Assembly (NCBI RefSeq): GCF_002217945.1 | Contig: NZ_BCMG01000009.1 | Coordinates: forward strand, 1 to 64,000 | Source of the DNA: Secundilactobacillus silagei JCM 19001 | GTDB taxonomy: Bacteria; Bacillota; Bacilli; Lactobacillales; Lactobacillaceae | Length of the DNA: 64,000 nt | Direction: 5' to 3' | Shown here: in pieces, positions 7,554-16,138 of the stretch | Position numbering within the stretch: the first letter of the stretch is position 1 | Layout of the letters: every line of letters begins with the position of its first letter | Notes under the pieces: generated by a model | The model's database searches: none | What the model saw: the letters and a program-made list of their open reading frames with translations, nothing else | What the model was told of the DNA's origin: nothing | Position numbers and translations under genes: made by a program

Positions 7554-9311
7554 ATGAGTATCTTTAAAAAACTAGGCTGGTATTTTAAGGCGGAATGGAA
7601 GACTTATCTGTTCGGTCTATTAGGCCTTTTGATCACGGCCTTATTAGCCATTATTCCCCCGCGGATGATCGGGGTTATTGTCGATTCGATTCATAACCGT
7701 CAGTTAACTGGGCGACTGTTAACTATTGACCTGCTGATCTTGCTAGCAGCTGCCATTGGTCAGTACGGGTCACGTTATATGTGGCGAACGGCAATTTGGG
7801 GCGCGGCTGCTAAGTTGGAAAAAACGTTGCGGCAGCGTTTATTTGGCCATTATATGACGATGGATCAGACCTTTTATCAAAAATACCGGACCGGTGATCT
7901 CATGGCTCGGGCCACGAACGATCTGCAAGCGATTCAACGGGTGGCCGGTGGTGGCATCCTTCAATTCGCGGATTCCATTATCACTGGCGGAACCACGTTG
8001 ATTGCCATGATGACGCTGGTCAACTGGCGGCTAACCTTGATCGCGGTCTTACCGTTTCCATTGTTAGCGGTGATGGCGTTTTACCTCGGGCAAAAGATCA
8101 ACATTGCCTTTCGTGATTCCCAAGCGGCGTTTTCGCGGCTGAATAATAAAGCTCAGGAAAGTATCAGCGGCGTTAAGGTGATCAAGAGTCTCGGTCAGGA
8201 ACAAGCAGACATCACGGATTTTAATCAGCAGGTTGACCAGACGATTAAAGTTAATCGGCGGGTCAATCGTCTCGATGCGTTATTTGATCCCATCACCACT
8301 TTGATCATTGGGTTAGCCTACGTGGCGACGATCGTCATGGGCGGCTCCTTAGTTGTCAGTCACGTGATCACGATCGGTAATTTGGTTTCATTTATTACCT
8401 ATCTCTCCATGATGATCTGGCCGATCTTTGCGGTGGGGATGTTATTTAACACCATGGAACGTGGAAATGCCAGCTACGACCGGGTCATGAACCTGATCAA
8501 TGAACGCTCACAAGTAATTGACCAAACGGATGGTAAAAGTGAGCGCCCAGCCGGTGATCTATCCTTTAATGTCGAAAAATTCAATTATCCAGACGATCCG
8601 CAAACCGCGCTAAGCAAAGTGTCCTTTACGATTCCAGCCGGCAAAACGCTGGGCATCGTGGGTCGGGTCGGTGCGGGGAAGACCACGATCATGCGGCTCT
8701 TGCTGCGTCAATTTGAACAGTATCAGGGTCACATCAAATACGGCGATACCGACATTTTGGACTATCAGTTAGACAGTTATCTGCCAGCGCTGGGTTACGT
8801 GCCGCAAGACAGCTTTTTATTTTCGGAATCGGTGCGTGATAACATTGCGTTTGCTAAGCCGGAAGCGACCGATGCTGAAATCGACGCAGTGGTCAAAGAG
8901 GCCGATCTGGCTGATCAAATTGACCAGTTTGAAAACGGTTTTGACACCTTAGTTGGTGAAGAAGGAGTCTCACTATCCGGTGGGCAGCGGCAGCGTTTGG
9001 CCATTGCCAGAGCCCTGCTTATTAAACCGGAACTGTTGATCTTAGATGATGCCTTATCAGCGGTGGACGCGGAAACTGAAAGTAAGATTTTAACTAATCT
9101 GCACGGCGAACGGGCCGGTAAAACGACCATTATTGCCGCGCACCGCCTGAGTTCAGTCATGCAGGCGGACGAAATTATTGTGATGGATCATGGTACGGTG
9201 ACTGAACGCGGTAACCATGATCAACTGATGGCACAGGACGGCTGGTATCATCAGATGTTTGAACGCCAAGAACTGGAAATGCGCGTAAGGGGGGCTAATG
9301 GTGAAGAATAA
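7554..9311 (+). CDS. Heterodimeric ABC exporter, subunit with degenerate ATPase site
   Basis: A 585-residue half-transporter: six hydrophobic segments in residues 1 to about 310, then a nucleotide-binding domain. Walker A is GRVGAGKTT near residue 367, the Q-loop VPQDSFLF, the signature LSGGQRQR near 472 and the H-loop AAHRLSS. In Walker B (LLILDDALSAVD, near 495) the catalytic Glu is Asp, as in LmrC/YheI-type subunits whose own site barely hydrolyses ATP. Its canonical signature completes the active site of the partner. The next gene starts inside its last codons, so the two are translationally coupled. Likely a multidrug or lipid-linked substrate exporter; the substrate cannot be read from sequence. 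Confidence 0.9.
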   Translation: MSIFKKLGWYFKAEWKTYLFGLLGLLITALLAIIPPRMIGVIVDSIHNRQLTGRLLTIDLLILLAAAIGQYGSRYMWRTAIWGAAAKLEKTLRQRLFGHYMTMDQTFYQKYRTGDLMARATNDLQAIQRVAGGGILQFADSIITGGTTLIAMMTLVNWRLTLIAVLPFPLLAVMAFYLGQKINIAFRDSQAAFSRLNNKAQESISGVKVIKSLGQEQADITDFNQQVDQTIKVNRRVNRLDALFDPITTLIIGLAYVATIVMGGSLVVSHVITIGNLVSFITYLSMMIWPIFAVGMLFNTMERGNASYDRVMNLINERSQVIDQTDGKSERPAGDLSFNVEKFNYPDDPQTALSKVSFTIPAGKTLGIVGRVGAGKTTIMRLLLRQFEQYQGHIKYGDTDILDYQLDSYLPALGYVPQDSFLFSESVRDNIAFAKPEATDAEIDAVVKEADLADQIDQFENGFDTLVGEEGVSLSGGQRQRLAIARALLIKPELLILDDALSAVDAETESKILTNLHGERAGKTTIIAAHRLSSVMQADEIIVMDHGTVTERGNHDQLMAQDGWYHQMFERQELEMRVRGANGEE

Positions 9312-11094
9312 TAAACAGCAGTCCGCCTGGGCCAAAAGTATCCCGATCAAAGAACAAATGGGGATCGTCGCACGATTGATCGGTTACGCTAAGCCTTACT
9401 GGCGGCACTTTATTGTTGCCATTGTGTTAGCCGCCCTAATTAGCGTGGTTAACATTATGCTGCCAATGATTTTAAAGGACTACATGGATAACTACCTCAA
9501 AGTGGGCCGTGCCGATCTCAAGGTCATGTGGCTGTTTGCCGGTCTGTACTTCTTTGCCATGGTCGTGCGGGCGTTTATGCAATTTGGCCAGGCCTACCTC
9601 TACAGCATGGGGGCCGAATATATGCTGGAAAGTGTGCGCCGGCAGTTATTTGATAAGCTGCACCATCTGGGGATGCGCTTTTTTGATCAGGTGCCCAGTG
9701 GCTCAATCTTATCGCGGTTAACCAACGATACGATGTCGTTTAGCACCTTTTGGCAGTTGTTTAGCAGCCTCATTGTGGCGCTGTTTTCGGTGATTTCTTC
9801 AGTCATCGCGATGTTTTTGTTAAATGCGAAGGTGGCTGTCTGGTTACTGATTTTGTTGCCGCTGTTAGGGGCTACAATTTGGTATTACCAGCGTTACAGT
9901 TCTAAGGTTTACCGGCGGATGCGTGAGCGGCTCAGTGAACTTAATTCGCGGTTGTCAGAAGCGATTACTGGGATCAGCATTATCCAGCAGTTCCGGCAGG
10001 AAAAACGGATGAACCATGAGTTCGATGACGTGAACAGCGCCTACTTCAAATCACGGCAAGCCATGATCCGCATCAACTCACTCTTGCTCAGTCCGCTGAT
10101 CGACCTCTTTTATGCTTTAGGTGTCGTGTTTGTGCTGACGCTACTGGGTGTTCGAGGCTTAAACGGTGTCGTCCCAGCTGGGATGATCTACGCCTTTGTC
10201 ACTTATTTGGATAACCTCTTTAATCCCATGACCAGCATGATGGATAATCTGAGTGATTTCCAAGAGGGAATCGTTTCGGGTTCACGGGTGATGAAGCTGA
10301 TGGCGGATAAAACCGCCGTGCCAACTCAAAAACCGGTTGCCGGCAGAGACATTACGCAGGGTAAGATTGAATTTAAACACGTGAGTTTTTCCTACGATGG
10401 CGAAAAGCCGATCTTAGATGATATTTCATTCGTTGCTAACCCCGGTCAAACGGTGGCGTTAGTCGGTGAAACGGGGAGCGGTAAATCGTCGATCATCAAC
10501 GTGCTGATGCGCTTTTATGAATTTCAGTCTGGCCAGGTACTAATCGATGGCCACGATATTCGCGAGTATGATTACGCTACGTTACGGGCTAAAATGGGTC
10601 TGGTTTTGCAGGAACCATTCCTGTTTTACGGCACGGTGGCGTCCAATATCAGAATGTTCAATCAATCGATTTCTGATCGCCAGGTGCGAGCAGCTGCACA
10701 GTTTGTCAACGCGGATGACATGATTGAATCCTTGCCCCGGGGTTATGACTCCCGGGTGATCGAGCGTGGTAACGGTTATTCCAGCGGTCAAAAACAGCTG
10801 ATTTCGTTTGCGCGAACGGTGGTTACCGATCCGAAAGTCTTAATTTTAGATGAAGCGACCGCTAACGTGGATACGGAAACCGAAGAGGAGATTCAAAAGA
10901 GTTTGGCTAAGTTGCAGTCCGGTCGAACGACGATTGCGATTGCCCACCGGCTGTCGACCATTCAAAACGCCGATTTGATCTTAGTGCTGCATCAAGGGCA
11001 AATTATTGAGCGTGGTACCAATGATGAATTAATGGCGAAAAAGGGTGCCTACTACGACATGATTCAGCTGCAAAATACGGCTCATTTGGATTAG
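9298..11094 (+). CDS. Heterodimeric ABC exporter, catalytic subunit
   Basis: A 598-residue half-transporter, partner of the preceding gene and overlapping it by 14 bases. It has six membrane segments and a nucleotide-binding domain with Walker A GETGSGKSS near residue 390, Q-loop VLQEPFLF, Walker B LILDEATANVD near 513 with the catalytic Glu present, and H-loop IAHRLST. Its signature is YSSGQKQ rather than LSGGQ, so the deviant signature here and the Asp in the other subunit fall in the same composite site. This is the LmrD/YheH pattern. AAGGGGG precedes the ATG by 4-5 bases. A strong terminator follows. Confidence 0.9.
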   Translation: MVKNNKQQSAWAKSIPIKEQMGIVARLIGYAKPYWRHFIVAIVLAALISVVNIMLPMILKDYMDNYLKVGRADLKVMWLFAGLYFFAMVVRAFMQFGQAYLYSMGAEYMLESVRRQLFDKLHHLGMRFFDQVPSGSILSRLTNDTMSFSTFWQLFSSLIVALFSVISSVIAMFLLNAKVAVWLLILLPLLGATIWYYQRYSSKVYRRMRERLSELNSRLSEAITGISIIQQFRQEKRMNHEFDDVNSAYFKSRQAMIRINSLLLSPLIDLFYALGVVFVLTLLGVRGLNGVVPAGMIYAFVTYLDNLFNPMTSMMDNLSDFQEGIVSGSRVMKLMADKTAVPTQKPVAGRDITQGKIEFKHVSFSYDGEKPILDDISFVANPGQTVALVGETGSGKSSIINVLMRFYEFQSGQVLIDGHDIREYDYATLRAKMGLVLQEPFLFYGTVASNIRMFNQSISDRQVRAAAQFVNADDMIESLPRGYDSRVIERGNGYSSGQKQLISFARTVVTDPKVLILDEATANVDTETEEEIQKSLAKLQSGRTTIAIAHRLSTIQNADLILVLHQGQIIERGTNDELMAKKGAYYDMIQLQNTAHLD

Positions 11095-11102
11095 ACACAA
11101 AT

Positions 11103-11148
11103 AAAGAAAGCCAACTTCGATTACTTGTTCGAAGTTGGCTTTCTTTTT
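11103..11148. terminator. Bidirectional terminator between ABC exporter and plsC
   Basis: A stem of about 17 bp (AAGAAAGCCAACTTCGA with its complement) and an 8-base loop, flanked by A and T runs, between convergent genes. Confidence 0.85.
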
Positions 11149-11154
11149 AATGGT

Positions 11155-11787
11155 TTACGCTTTTGACTTGGCTTTAGGATCCACATAGTGAAAATTAGGA
11201 TCGATATCGTGATCAAGCTGATCAAAGCCAACCTGCATTTTGGTTTCAATGATCTTAAAGCCGTCGTCGTTTAACTTCATTTTCGGATCAACGCTAAAGG
11301 GTTCACCAAAGGAAACGGTGATTTTCTGGCGGCTGAAGAGCTGCTTAAAAGTCAATGGTCCTTGATAAACGGTGGGAACGATGGGTACCTTTGACAGCTT
11401 AGCAATCACGGCCACGCCACCCTTTAAATCTTGGGAATGCCGGGTGCCGGAAGGAAACATGATCAGCGATAAATCGCTCTTCTTTAACAGCCGTACCGGG
11501 GTTTTAATGGCTGATGGGCCGGGATTCTTCCGGTCAACTGGAAACGCGTTGGCGTGGTTTAAAATCCAGCGCAGAATGGGGTTTTTAAATAACTCGATCT
11601 TTGCCATAAAGCTAAACTTTTTCGGACTGCCGGCCAGTGCGTAGTAGATGGGGTCAAACCAGGTGCGGTGCGGGCCAACCAGAATATAGTTGCCCTTGGG
11701 TAATCGTTCAGTGTGTTCAAAGCGGGGTTTACCGTTAATAATGTAAACGATGATGCGTGCAACCACGCGAATAAAAGAATAAAACAT
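11155..11787 (-). CDS. plsC: 1-acyl-glycerol-3-phosphate acyltransferase
   Basis: A 210-residue membrane-associated acyltransferase that converts lysophosphatidic to phosphatidic acid. The catalytic HxxxxD is HRTWFD in GPHRTWFDP; block II is FPVDRKNPG, block III is FPSGTRHS (the usual EGTRS with Ser-Gly in place of Glu-Gly), and block IV VPIVPTVYQG. A hydrophobic N-terminus (FIRVVARIIVYII) would anchor it. Its product is the substrate of CdsA encoded at 34.7 kb. It is divergent from the methyltransferase gene and convergent with the exporter. Confidence 0.88.
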   Translation of the reverse strand: MFYSFIRVVARIIVYIINGKPRFEHTERLPKGNYILVGPHRTWFDPIYYALAGSPKKFSFMAKIELFKNPILRWILNHANAFPVDRKNPGPSAIKTPVRLLKKSDLSLIMFPSGTRHSQDLKGGVAVIAKLSKVPIVPTVYQGPLTFKQLFSRQKITVSFGEPFSVDPKMKLNDDGFKIIETKMQVGFDQLDHDIDPNFHYVDPKAKSKA

Positions 11788-11930
11788 TGTGTAACCTCTC
11801 TTATGTCAGATTGTCTAGTAATTATTATAAACCAGTCGGCGTTAAAAGTCTTGGATGGTAATGACAACGGCATTTAACTGCCAGTCTTAGGACTTGATAT
11901 GTTCTATAAAAATAGTAAGATAGTAAGGCA

Positions 11931-11961
11931 TTGACCTATCGGACTTATGAACCGATATGAT
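11931..11961 (+). promoter_or_regulatory. Possible promoter with palindrome in the spacer
   Basis: TTGACC at 11931 and TATGAT at 11956 are 19 bases apart; TATCGG (11937-11942) and CCGATA (11952-11957) form a perfect 6-bp inverted repeat in that spacer. A second candidate -10, TACAAT, is at 11968. Operator function is inference. Confidence 0.35.
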
Positions 11962-12013
11962 TTAACGTACAATAATGGCTATTATAAGGATAAATAGCTG
12001 AAACATCAACGAA

Positions 12014-12778
12014 ATGGGTGATTATTTGACAACTCCAGAATTGCTGCCTGGTGAGCGTATTGACCAGCTTTATAGTGAAGATATTCAAATTATTCAAAGT
12101 CCGCAAGTTTTTTCCTTTTCATTAGATGCGGTTCTCTTGGCTAATTTTGCGAAACCGCCAATGAAACAAGCGAGTACCTTAGTGGATCTGTGTGCGGGAA
12201 ACGGGGCCGTGAGCTTATTTATGGCACCAAGGGTAAAGGGAAAAATTGCCATGGTGGAAATTCAGCCGCGGTTAGCGGACATGGCGCGCCGCTCAGTGGC
12301 GCTCAATCAGCTGGACCAGCAAATTACGGTGTACCAGCAAGATCTAGCGACGATCTTTGACCAGATTCATAAGGATTCCATCGATGCCGTGGTCTGCAAT
12401 CCGCCGTATTTTGCCGATCTGCCGGATAGTAAGAAAAATCCGAATCAGTACCTGGCTATTGCCCGTCATGAAATTGCCACGTCCTTGGAAACCGTTATTT
12501 CAGTCACTAGCGGGTTATTGAAAACCAATGGTAAAGCTTATTTTGTCCACCGGCCGGACCGGTTACCTGAGCTGATGTCGATGATGCAAAAACACCGGTT
12601 AGCCGTTAAACGCCTGCAGTTTGTTTACCCCAAAGTGGGTAAAGACGCTAATATCATGTTAGTCGAGGCCATTAAGGATGGGGGGACCAGTGGGTTAAAG
12701 GTCCTGCCGTCGCTCATGACTTACGATGAATCCGGCGAGTATTCGGCACCGGTAAAGAAGATGCTTTACGGTGACTAA
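12014..12778 (+). CDS. tRNA (adenine-N6)-methyltransferase-like protein, YabB/TrmN6 family
   Basis: A 254-residue class I SAM-dependent methyltransferase. The N-terminal block [21 protein letters not shown] is typical of the YabB/TrmN6 group; [16 protein letters not shown] is the SAM-binding motif I, and VVCNPPYF is the NPPY/F catalytic motif of N6-adenine methyltransferases. Its E. coli relative methylates A37 of valine tRNA; the target here is inferred. I give the ATG at 12014, but a TTG at 12026 ([10 protein letters not shown]) is possible because GGTGAT lies just before it. The following GIY-YIG gene overlaps its stop by 8 bases, as in many Firmicutes. Confidence 0.85.
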   Translation: MGDYLTTPELLPGERIDQLYSEDIQIIQSPQVFSFSLDAVLLANFAKPPMKQASTLVDLCAGNGAVSLFMAPRVKGKIAMVEIQPRLADMARRSVALNQLDQQITVYQQDLATIFDQIHKDSIDAVVCNPPYFADLPDSKKNPNQYLAIARHEIATSLETVISVTSGLLKTNGKAYFVHRPDRLPELMSMMQKHRLAVKRLQFVYPKVGKDANIMLVEAIKDGGTSGLKVLPSLMTYDESGEYSAPVKKMLYGD

Positions 12779-13049
12779 ACAACCTGCTCAGTATTACTTT
12801 TACGTGCTGCTCTGTGCTGATAACAGTCTGTACGGCGGTTATTCCACCGACGTTTACGCGCGGCTGGCCACTCACCAGGCCGGCAAGGGTGCCAAGTATA
12901 CCCGCGTGAAAAGCCGCCACCCGTTAAAGCTGATCTATTTTGAGACCTTTGCAACCAAATCGGCTGCCTTGAAAGCGGAGTATGCGTTTAAACATCAACC
13001 AAGGGCTGCTAAAGTCGCTTATTTGCTGGCTCATGGGGTTCACGTTTGA
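12771..13049 (+). CDS. GIY-YIG domain protein, UPF0213 (YazA-like)
   Basis: A 92-residue protein made of a single GIY-YIG nuclease domain. The two signature strands read [18 protein letters not shown], followed by [19 protein letters not shown] and a conserved Glu late in the domain (KAEYAFK). Such small stand-alone members sit beside the YabB methyltransferase in Bacillus and lactobacilli; their substrate is not known. The start is GTG at 12771, inside the end of the upstream gene, implying translational coupling. Confidence 0.88.
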   Translation: MTKQPAQYYFYVLLCADNSLYGGYSTDVYARLATHQAGKGAKYTRVKSRHPLKLIYFETFATKSAALKAEYAFKHQPRAAKVAYLLAHGVHV

Positions 13050-13139
13050 AACAAAATGGTCAGTGTTAGCACTTGCTTTCAATTAAATTTATAAAATGAA
13101 ACAATAAGTTGTCTTTTCTTTCATAATTCACTGAAGTCC

Positions 13140-13168
13140 TTATCAAGCTGATTAAAAAATGATAAAAT
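13140..13168 (+). promoter_or_regulatory. ldhD promoter
   Basis: TTATCA, a 17-base spacer and TAAAAT preceded by TGA, about 32 bases before the GTG start. The upstream AT-rich stretch has ATGAAA and TTTCAT arms (13096-13125) of unknown meaning. Confidence 0.5.
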
Positions 13169-13199
13169 AAAGCTATATCAGTGAATGGAGGAAACAATT

Positions 13200-14195
13200 G
13201 TGAAAATTATTGCATATGGTATTCGTGACGATGAAATGCCTTATCTGAAACAATGGTCAAAGGATAAGGGTATCGAGGTTAAAGCGGTTGCCGCTTTATT
13301 AGATGAGTCAACTGTCGACCAAGCTAAGGGGTATGATGGTGCTGTTGTTTACCAACAAAAGCCATACACCGCTTCTGTTTTGGACAAATTGGCTAGCTTC
13401 GGTATTAAGTCACTTTCACTACGTAACGTTGGTGTTGATAACGTTGATGCAGACGCTATCAAGCGTAATGACATCAAAGTTACTAACGTACCCGCATATT
13501 CACCAAGCGCAATCGCTGAATTGGCTGTTACCCAATTAATGCGTTTGCTACGCCAGACGAACACTTTTGACCGTAAAATTGCTCATGGTGATCTTCGGTG
13601 GGCGCCAACCATTGCTAAGGAATTAGATCAGATGACTGTTGGTGTGATTGCTACTGGTCGGATCGGTCGCAAAGTGATCAATATTTGCCGTGGCTTCGGC
13701 GCTAAGATCATTGGTTATGATGTTTATCATAATCCTGAATTGGAAAAAGACGGTATTTACGTTGATACTTTGGATGAACTCTATGCCAAAGCCGATGTCA
13801 TTACAGTTCATTCACCAGCTACAAAGGAAAACGAACATATGCTTAACGATGCAGCCTTTGGCAAGATGAAAGATGGTGTGTTCATCATTAACGCTGCTCG
13901 TGGTGTTTTAGTTGACACTGATGCTTTGATCCGTGCCTTGGATTCAGGTAAAGTTGCCGGTGCTGCCCTCGATGTTTACGAAGACGAAGTTGGTATCTTC
14001 AACACCGATTTTGGTAGCTTCGATGCTATTCCAGACGAACGTTTGAAGAACTTGATCAAGCGTGAAAACGTTCTGGTAACACCTCATGTTGCCTTCTACA
14101 CTGAAACTGCTGTTAAGAACATGGTTCAATATGCTTTGAACAGCAACGTAAACTTAATCGAAAAGGGTTCTGACGATAGCCAAGTTAAGTTCTAA
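13200..14195 (+). CDS. ldhD: D-lactate dehydrogenase (D-2-hydroxyacid dehydrogenase)
   Basis: A 331-residue NADH-dependent enzyme reducing pyruvate to D-lactate, the terminal fermentation step. The N-terminus MKIIAYGIRDDE and RNVGVDN block are those of lactobacillar D-LDH. Catalytic residues are visible: Arg in NAARGVLVD, Glu in DVYEDEVG and His in TPHVAFYTE. The NAD-binding loop reads GVIATGRIG, so the first Gly of GxGxxG is Ala151. The true start is GTG at 13200, 7-8 bases after GGAGG; this gives the normal family length. Codon use (GTT, GCT, AAG) is like the ribosomal genes here and unlike its neighbours, fitting high expression. A D-hydroxyisocaproate dehydrogenase is a weaker alternative. 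Confidence 0.9.
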   Translation: MKIIAYGIRDDEMPYLKQWSKDKGIEVKAVAALLDESTVDQAKGYDGAVVYQQKPYTASVLDKLASFGIKSLSLRNVGVDNVDADAIKRNDIKVTNVPAYSPSAIAELAVTQLMRLLRQTNTFDRKIAHGDLRWAPTIAKELDQMTVGVIATGRIGRKVINICRGFGAKIIGYDVYHNPELEKDGIYVDTLDELYAKADVITVHSPATKENEHMLNDAAFGKMKDGVFIINAARGVLVDTDALIRALDSGKVAGAALDVYEDEVGIFNTDFGSFDAIPDERLKNLIKRENVLVTPHVAFYTETAVKNMVQYALNSNVNLIEKGSDDSQVKF

Positions 14196-14212
14196 TATTA
14201 TCAGAATAAAAG

Positions 14213-14240
14213 AAAAACGACCTGTGAGGGCCGTTTTTTT
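14213..14240 (+). terminator. ldhD terminator
   Basis: Stem ACGACC/GGCCGT with one mismatch followed by TTTTTTT. Confidence 0.7.
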
Positions 14241-14252
14241 GTGTCATATAGC

Positions 14253-14288
14253 AAAAGCCAGTTGCGGATTATTTCGCAACTGGCTTTT
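14253..14288. terminator. Bidirectional terminator between ldhD and amidohydrolase
   Basis: Perfect 14-bp stem (14253-14266 with 14275-14288) with A and T flanks; it mainly serves the leftward amidohydrolase gene. Confidence 0.85.
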
Positions 14289-14302
14289 TAATGTTTTAAC
14301 AA

Positions 14303-15334
14303 TTATTTATTTAACTTGAGCAATCTTTCAATGTTGCCATGAGCAATTTTTTCCTTATCCGTTTCACTAATTGGCGTATCACTCAAGAAGTCCGCAGCGT
14401 TACCCGTGACGTAGGGATAATCCTGGGCCCAGATAACGTGATCGGTACCCATTTCAGTGAGGACTAATTGCATCTGAGGCCACGTAAACATCCCGCTTGG
14501 GGTGACGTAAACGTTTTTCTTGTAGTAGTAAGATACCGGGTGTTTGAGCGGATTGCCAATGACCGGTGTCGTCGCTTCATCTAGCCGTTCGAGGAAGTAA
14601 GGGACAAACTCACCCCAGTGACCAGAGATCAACTTCAGGTTAGGTAACTTATCGAACAAGCCAGACAAGATCAGGCGTGTGACGTGCAAGCCAGCTTCCA
14701 TGTGCCAGCCCCAACCTGGTGTGGACATGATGGCGTTAAAGCCAATCGGGTTCATGCCGCTGTAATAGTTATCACGGATGGTCTTAGACGGCATTGACGG
14801 GTGAATGTAGAGCGGCACATCTAACTTAGCCGCCATTTCAAAGATCGGCATGAACTTAGGGGCATCCAGAAACTCGTTATTCTTGGCAGTGCCCAAGATT
14901 AAAGCGCCCTTTAAGTCGAGTTCTTCAACGGCTCGCTGGAGTTCTTTAGCGGCAGCTTCCGGATCAGAAACGGGCAGGGTGGCAAAGCCTAAGTAACGGT
15001 CTGGGTGGCGTTTAACCGCAGCGGCGATCGTATCGTTGATTTTTTGACTTAATGCAATTGACTGATCTGATGGCAGCATGTCCGGATTGGTACTGGCATC
15101 ACCGTAAGACAAGATCTGCATATCAATGCCGTTATCATCCATATACTTGAGCCGCTTTTCGTCAATGTCGCTCATGACTGCTGGATCCACGGCGTAGGCA
15201 ACCAGACCTTCAGCAAATGACTTGCCAAATTTCTGCATTTCCTTGGGGTCAGCCGGAACGGTCTTTAAGTAATCATTGATTGCTTTGTGGGCAAAATCAG
15301 TACTGATGTGTTCTTCAGTTGTAATTAATTTCAT
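14303..15334 (-). CDS. Amidohydrolase-2 family metal-dependent hydrolase or decarboxylase
   Basis: A 343-residue TIM-barrel protein of the amidohydrolase-2 (ACMSD-like) family, which includes gamma-resorcylate and other aromatic-acid decarboxylases. Putative metal ligands and active-site groups appear in order: Glu and His in TEEHIST near residue 9, His in YIHPSMPS, His in SGHWGEFVP and Asp in WAQDYPYV. The true reaction is unknown; decarboxylation of a hydroxy-aromatic acid is the leading guess from the family. The ATG at 15334 follows AGAGGTG. It lies 87 bases behind the TetR gene on the same strand, with two GATTGTC direct repeats between, so the regulator probably controls it. Confidence 0.82.
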   Translation of the reverse strand: MKLITTEEHISTDFAHKAINDYLKTVPADPKEMQKFGKSFAEGLVAYAVDPAVMSDIDEKRLKYMDDNGIDMQILSYGDASTNPDMLPSDQSIALSQKINDTIAAAVKRHPDRYLGFATLPVSDPEAAAKELQRAVEELDLKGALILGTAKNNEFLDAPKFMPIFEMAAKLDVPLYIHPSMPSKTIRDNYYSGMNPIGFNAIMSTPGWGWHMEAGLHVTRLILSGLFDKLPNLKLISGHWGEFVPYFLERLDEATTPVIGNPLKHPVSYYYKKNVYVTPSGMFTWPQMQLVLTEMGTDHVIWAQDYPYVTGNAADFLSDTPISETDKEKIAHGNIERLLKLNK

Positions 15335-15397
15335 TTTTAAGCACCTCTTATATTGAATAAGCCTAGTTTAGCTGATAAATACAAGAAGTTATGGACC

Positions 15398-15414
15398 GAT
15401 TGTCACAGATTGTC
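15398..15414. promoter_or_regulatory. GATTGTC direct repeats, possible operator
   Basis: Two identical heptamers at 15398-15404 and 15408-15414, ten bases apart (one helical turn), in the short gap between the TetR gene and the amidohydrolase. Confidence 0.3.
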
Positions 15415-15421
15415 GCAGAAG

Positions 15422-15955
15422 TTAGAAGATCTGATCCATGTTATTGGTTAAATGCAGTAGTAAATCGGTGGCCTGTTCCTGGGTCCACCGGTTTTTTAAG
15501 ACGTAATCCCGTAACAACATGTAGGTCGCGGCGGCGTAAACGTTGCAGACCGTTTGCTCGTTGATCAAATTAACCTGGTTTTGGGTGGCAATTTGCTGGT
15601 TGAACTGGGCCAGCGCGCGAATAAATTCATAACGGGAATCCGACCATTCGACTAATTCTAAAACGGTCGTGCGGTCCCGCCAGATGGTCATTAGTTGGAG
15701 AACCATTTTACGTGCGGTGAGGTTTTGCAGCCGAAAGGTTTTTAAGAATTCATTCAAATGACGGTCAATCAAGTTGGTGATCACCTGTTTGGGGATTAGG
15801 TAGTAGCGGTAGAACGTTTGGCGAGAAATGCCAGCAGCGGCGGCAATTTTAGGGGCGGTCACCGTGGCAAAATTGACCTTACTTTGACACAGCGTGACCA
15901 TGGCGGTTTCAATCTTATCTCTGGTTTTTAATCTTCGTTTGTCGGTTTTAGTCAT
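15422..15955 (-). CDS. TetR-family transcriptional regulator
   Basis: A 177-residue repressor-type protein. The N-terminal helix-turn-helix reads VTAPKIAAAAGISRQTFYRYY, the TetR signature; the rest is a helical ligand-binding domain of low similarity between members. AAGGTGATC, a near-perfect ribosome site, lies 3-12 bases before the ATG at 15955; a GTG at 15964 falls inside it. It is transcribed with the amidohydrolase and divergently from pyruvate oxidase, so both are candidate targets. The ligand is unknown. Confidence 0.88.
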   Translation of the reverse strand: MTKTDKRRLKTRDKIETAMVTLCQSKVNFATVTAPKIAAAAGISRQTFYRYYLIPKQVITNLIDRHLNEFLKTFRLQNLTARKMVLQLMTIWRDRTTVLELVEWSDSRYEFIRALAQFNQQIATQNQVNLINEQTVCNVYAAATYMLLRDYVLKNRWTQEQATDLLLHLTNNMDQIF

Positions 15956-15990
15956 GCTGATCACCTTATCCTGTTGGGTTTAGTACTTTA

Positions 15991-15996
15991 ATTATA
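15991..15996 (-). promoter_or_regulatory. -10 box for the TetR gene
   Basis: A perfect TATAAT on the minus strand about 36 bases before the TetR start; no convincing -35 found. Confidence 0.45.
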
Positions 15997-16044
15997 GCGC
16001 CTATTTGATCATGCAGATTAATTCAGTTTACCAAGTCAAGTTAA

Positions 16045-16073
16045 TTGCTATTAAATCGGGGCCGTTCTATGAT
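16045..16073 (+). promoter_or_regulatory. Pyruvate oxidase promoter
   Basis: TTGCTA, a 17-base spacer and TATGAT, about 65 bases before the start codon. Confidence 0.65.
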
Positions 16074-16138
16074 AATGACGCTTAAAATATTAAGCCAAAA
16101 TTAATCTTACTATTCTTTTCTTGGAGGAGGAAATAACG

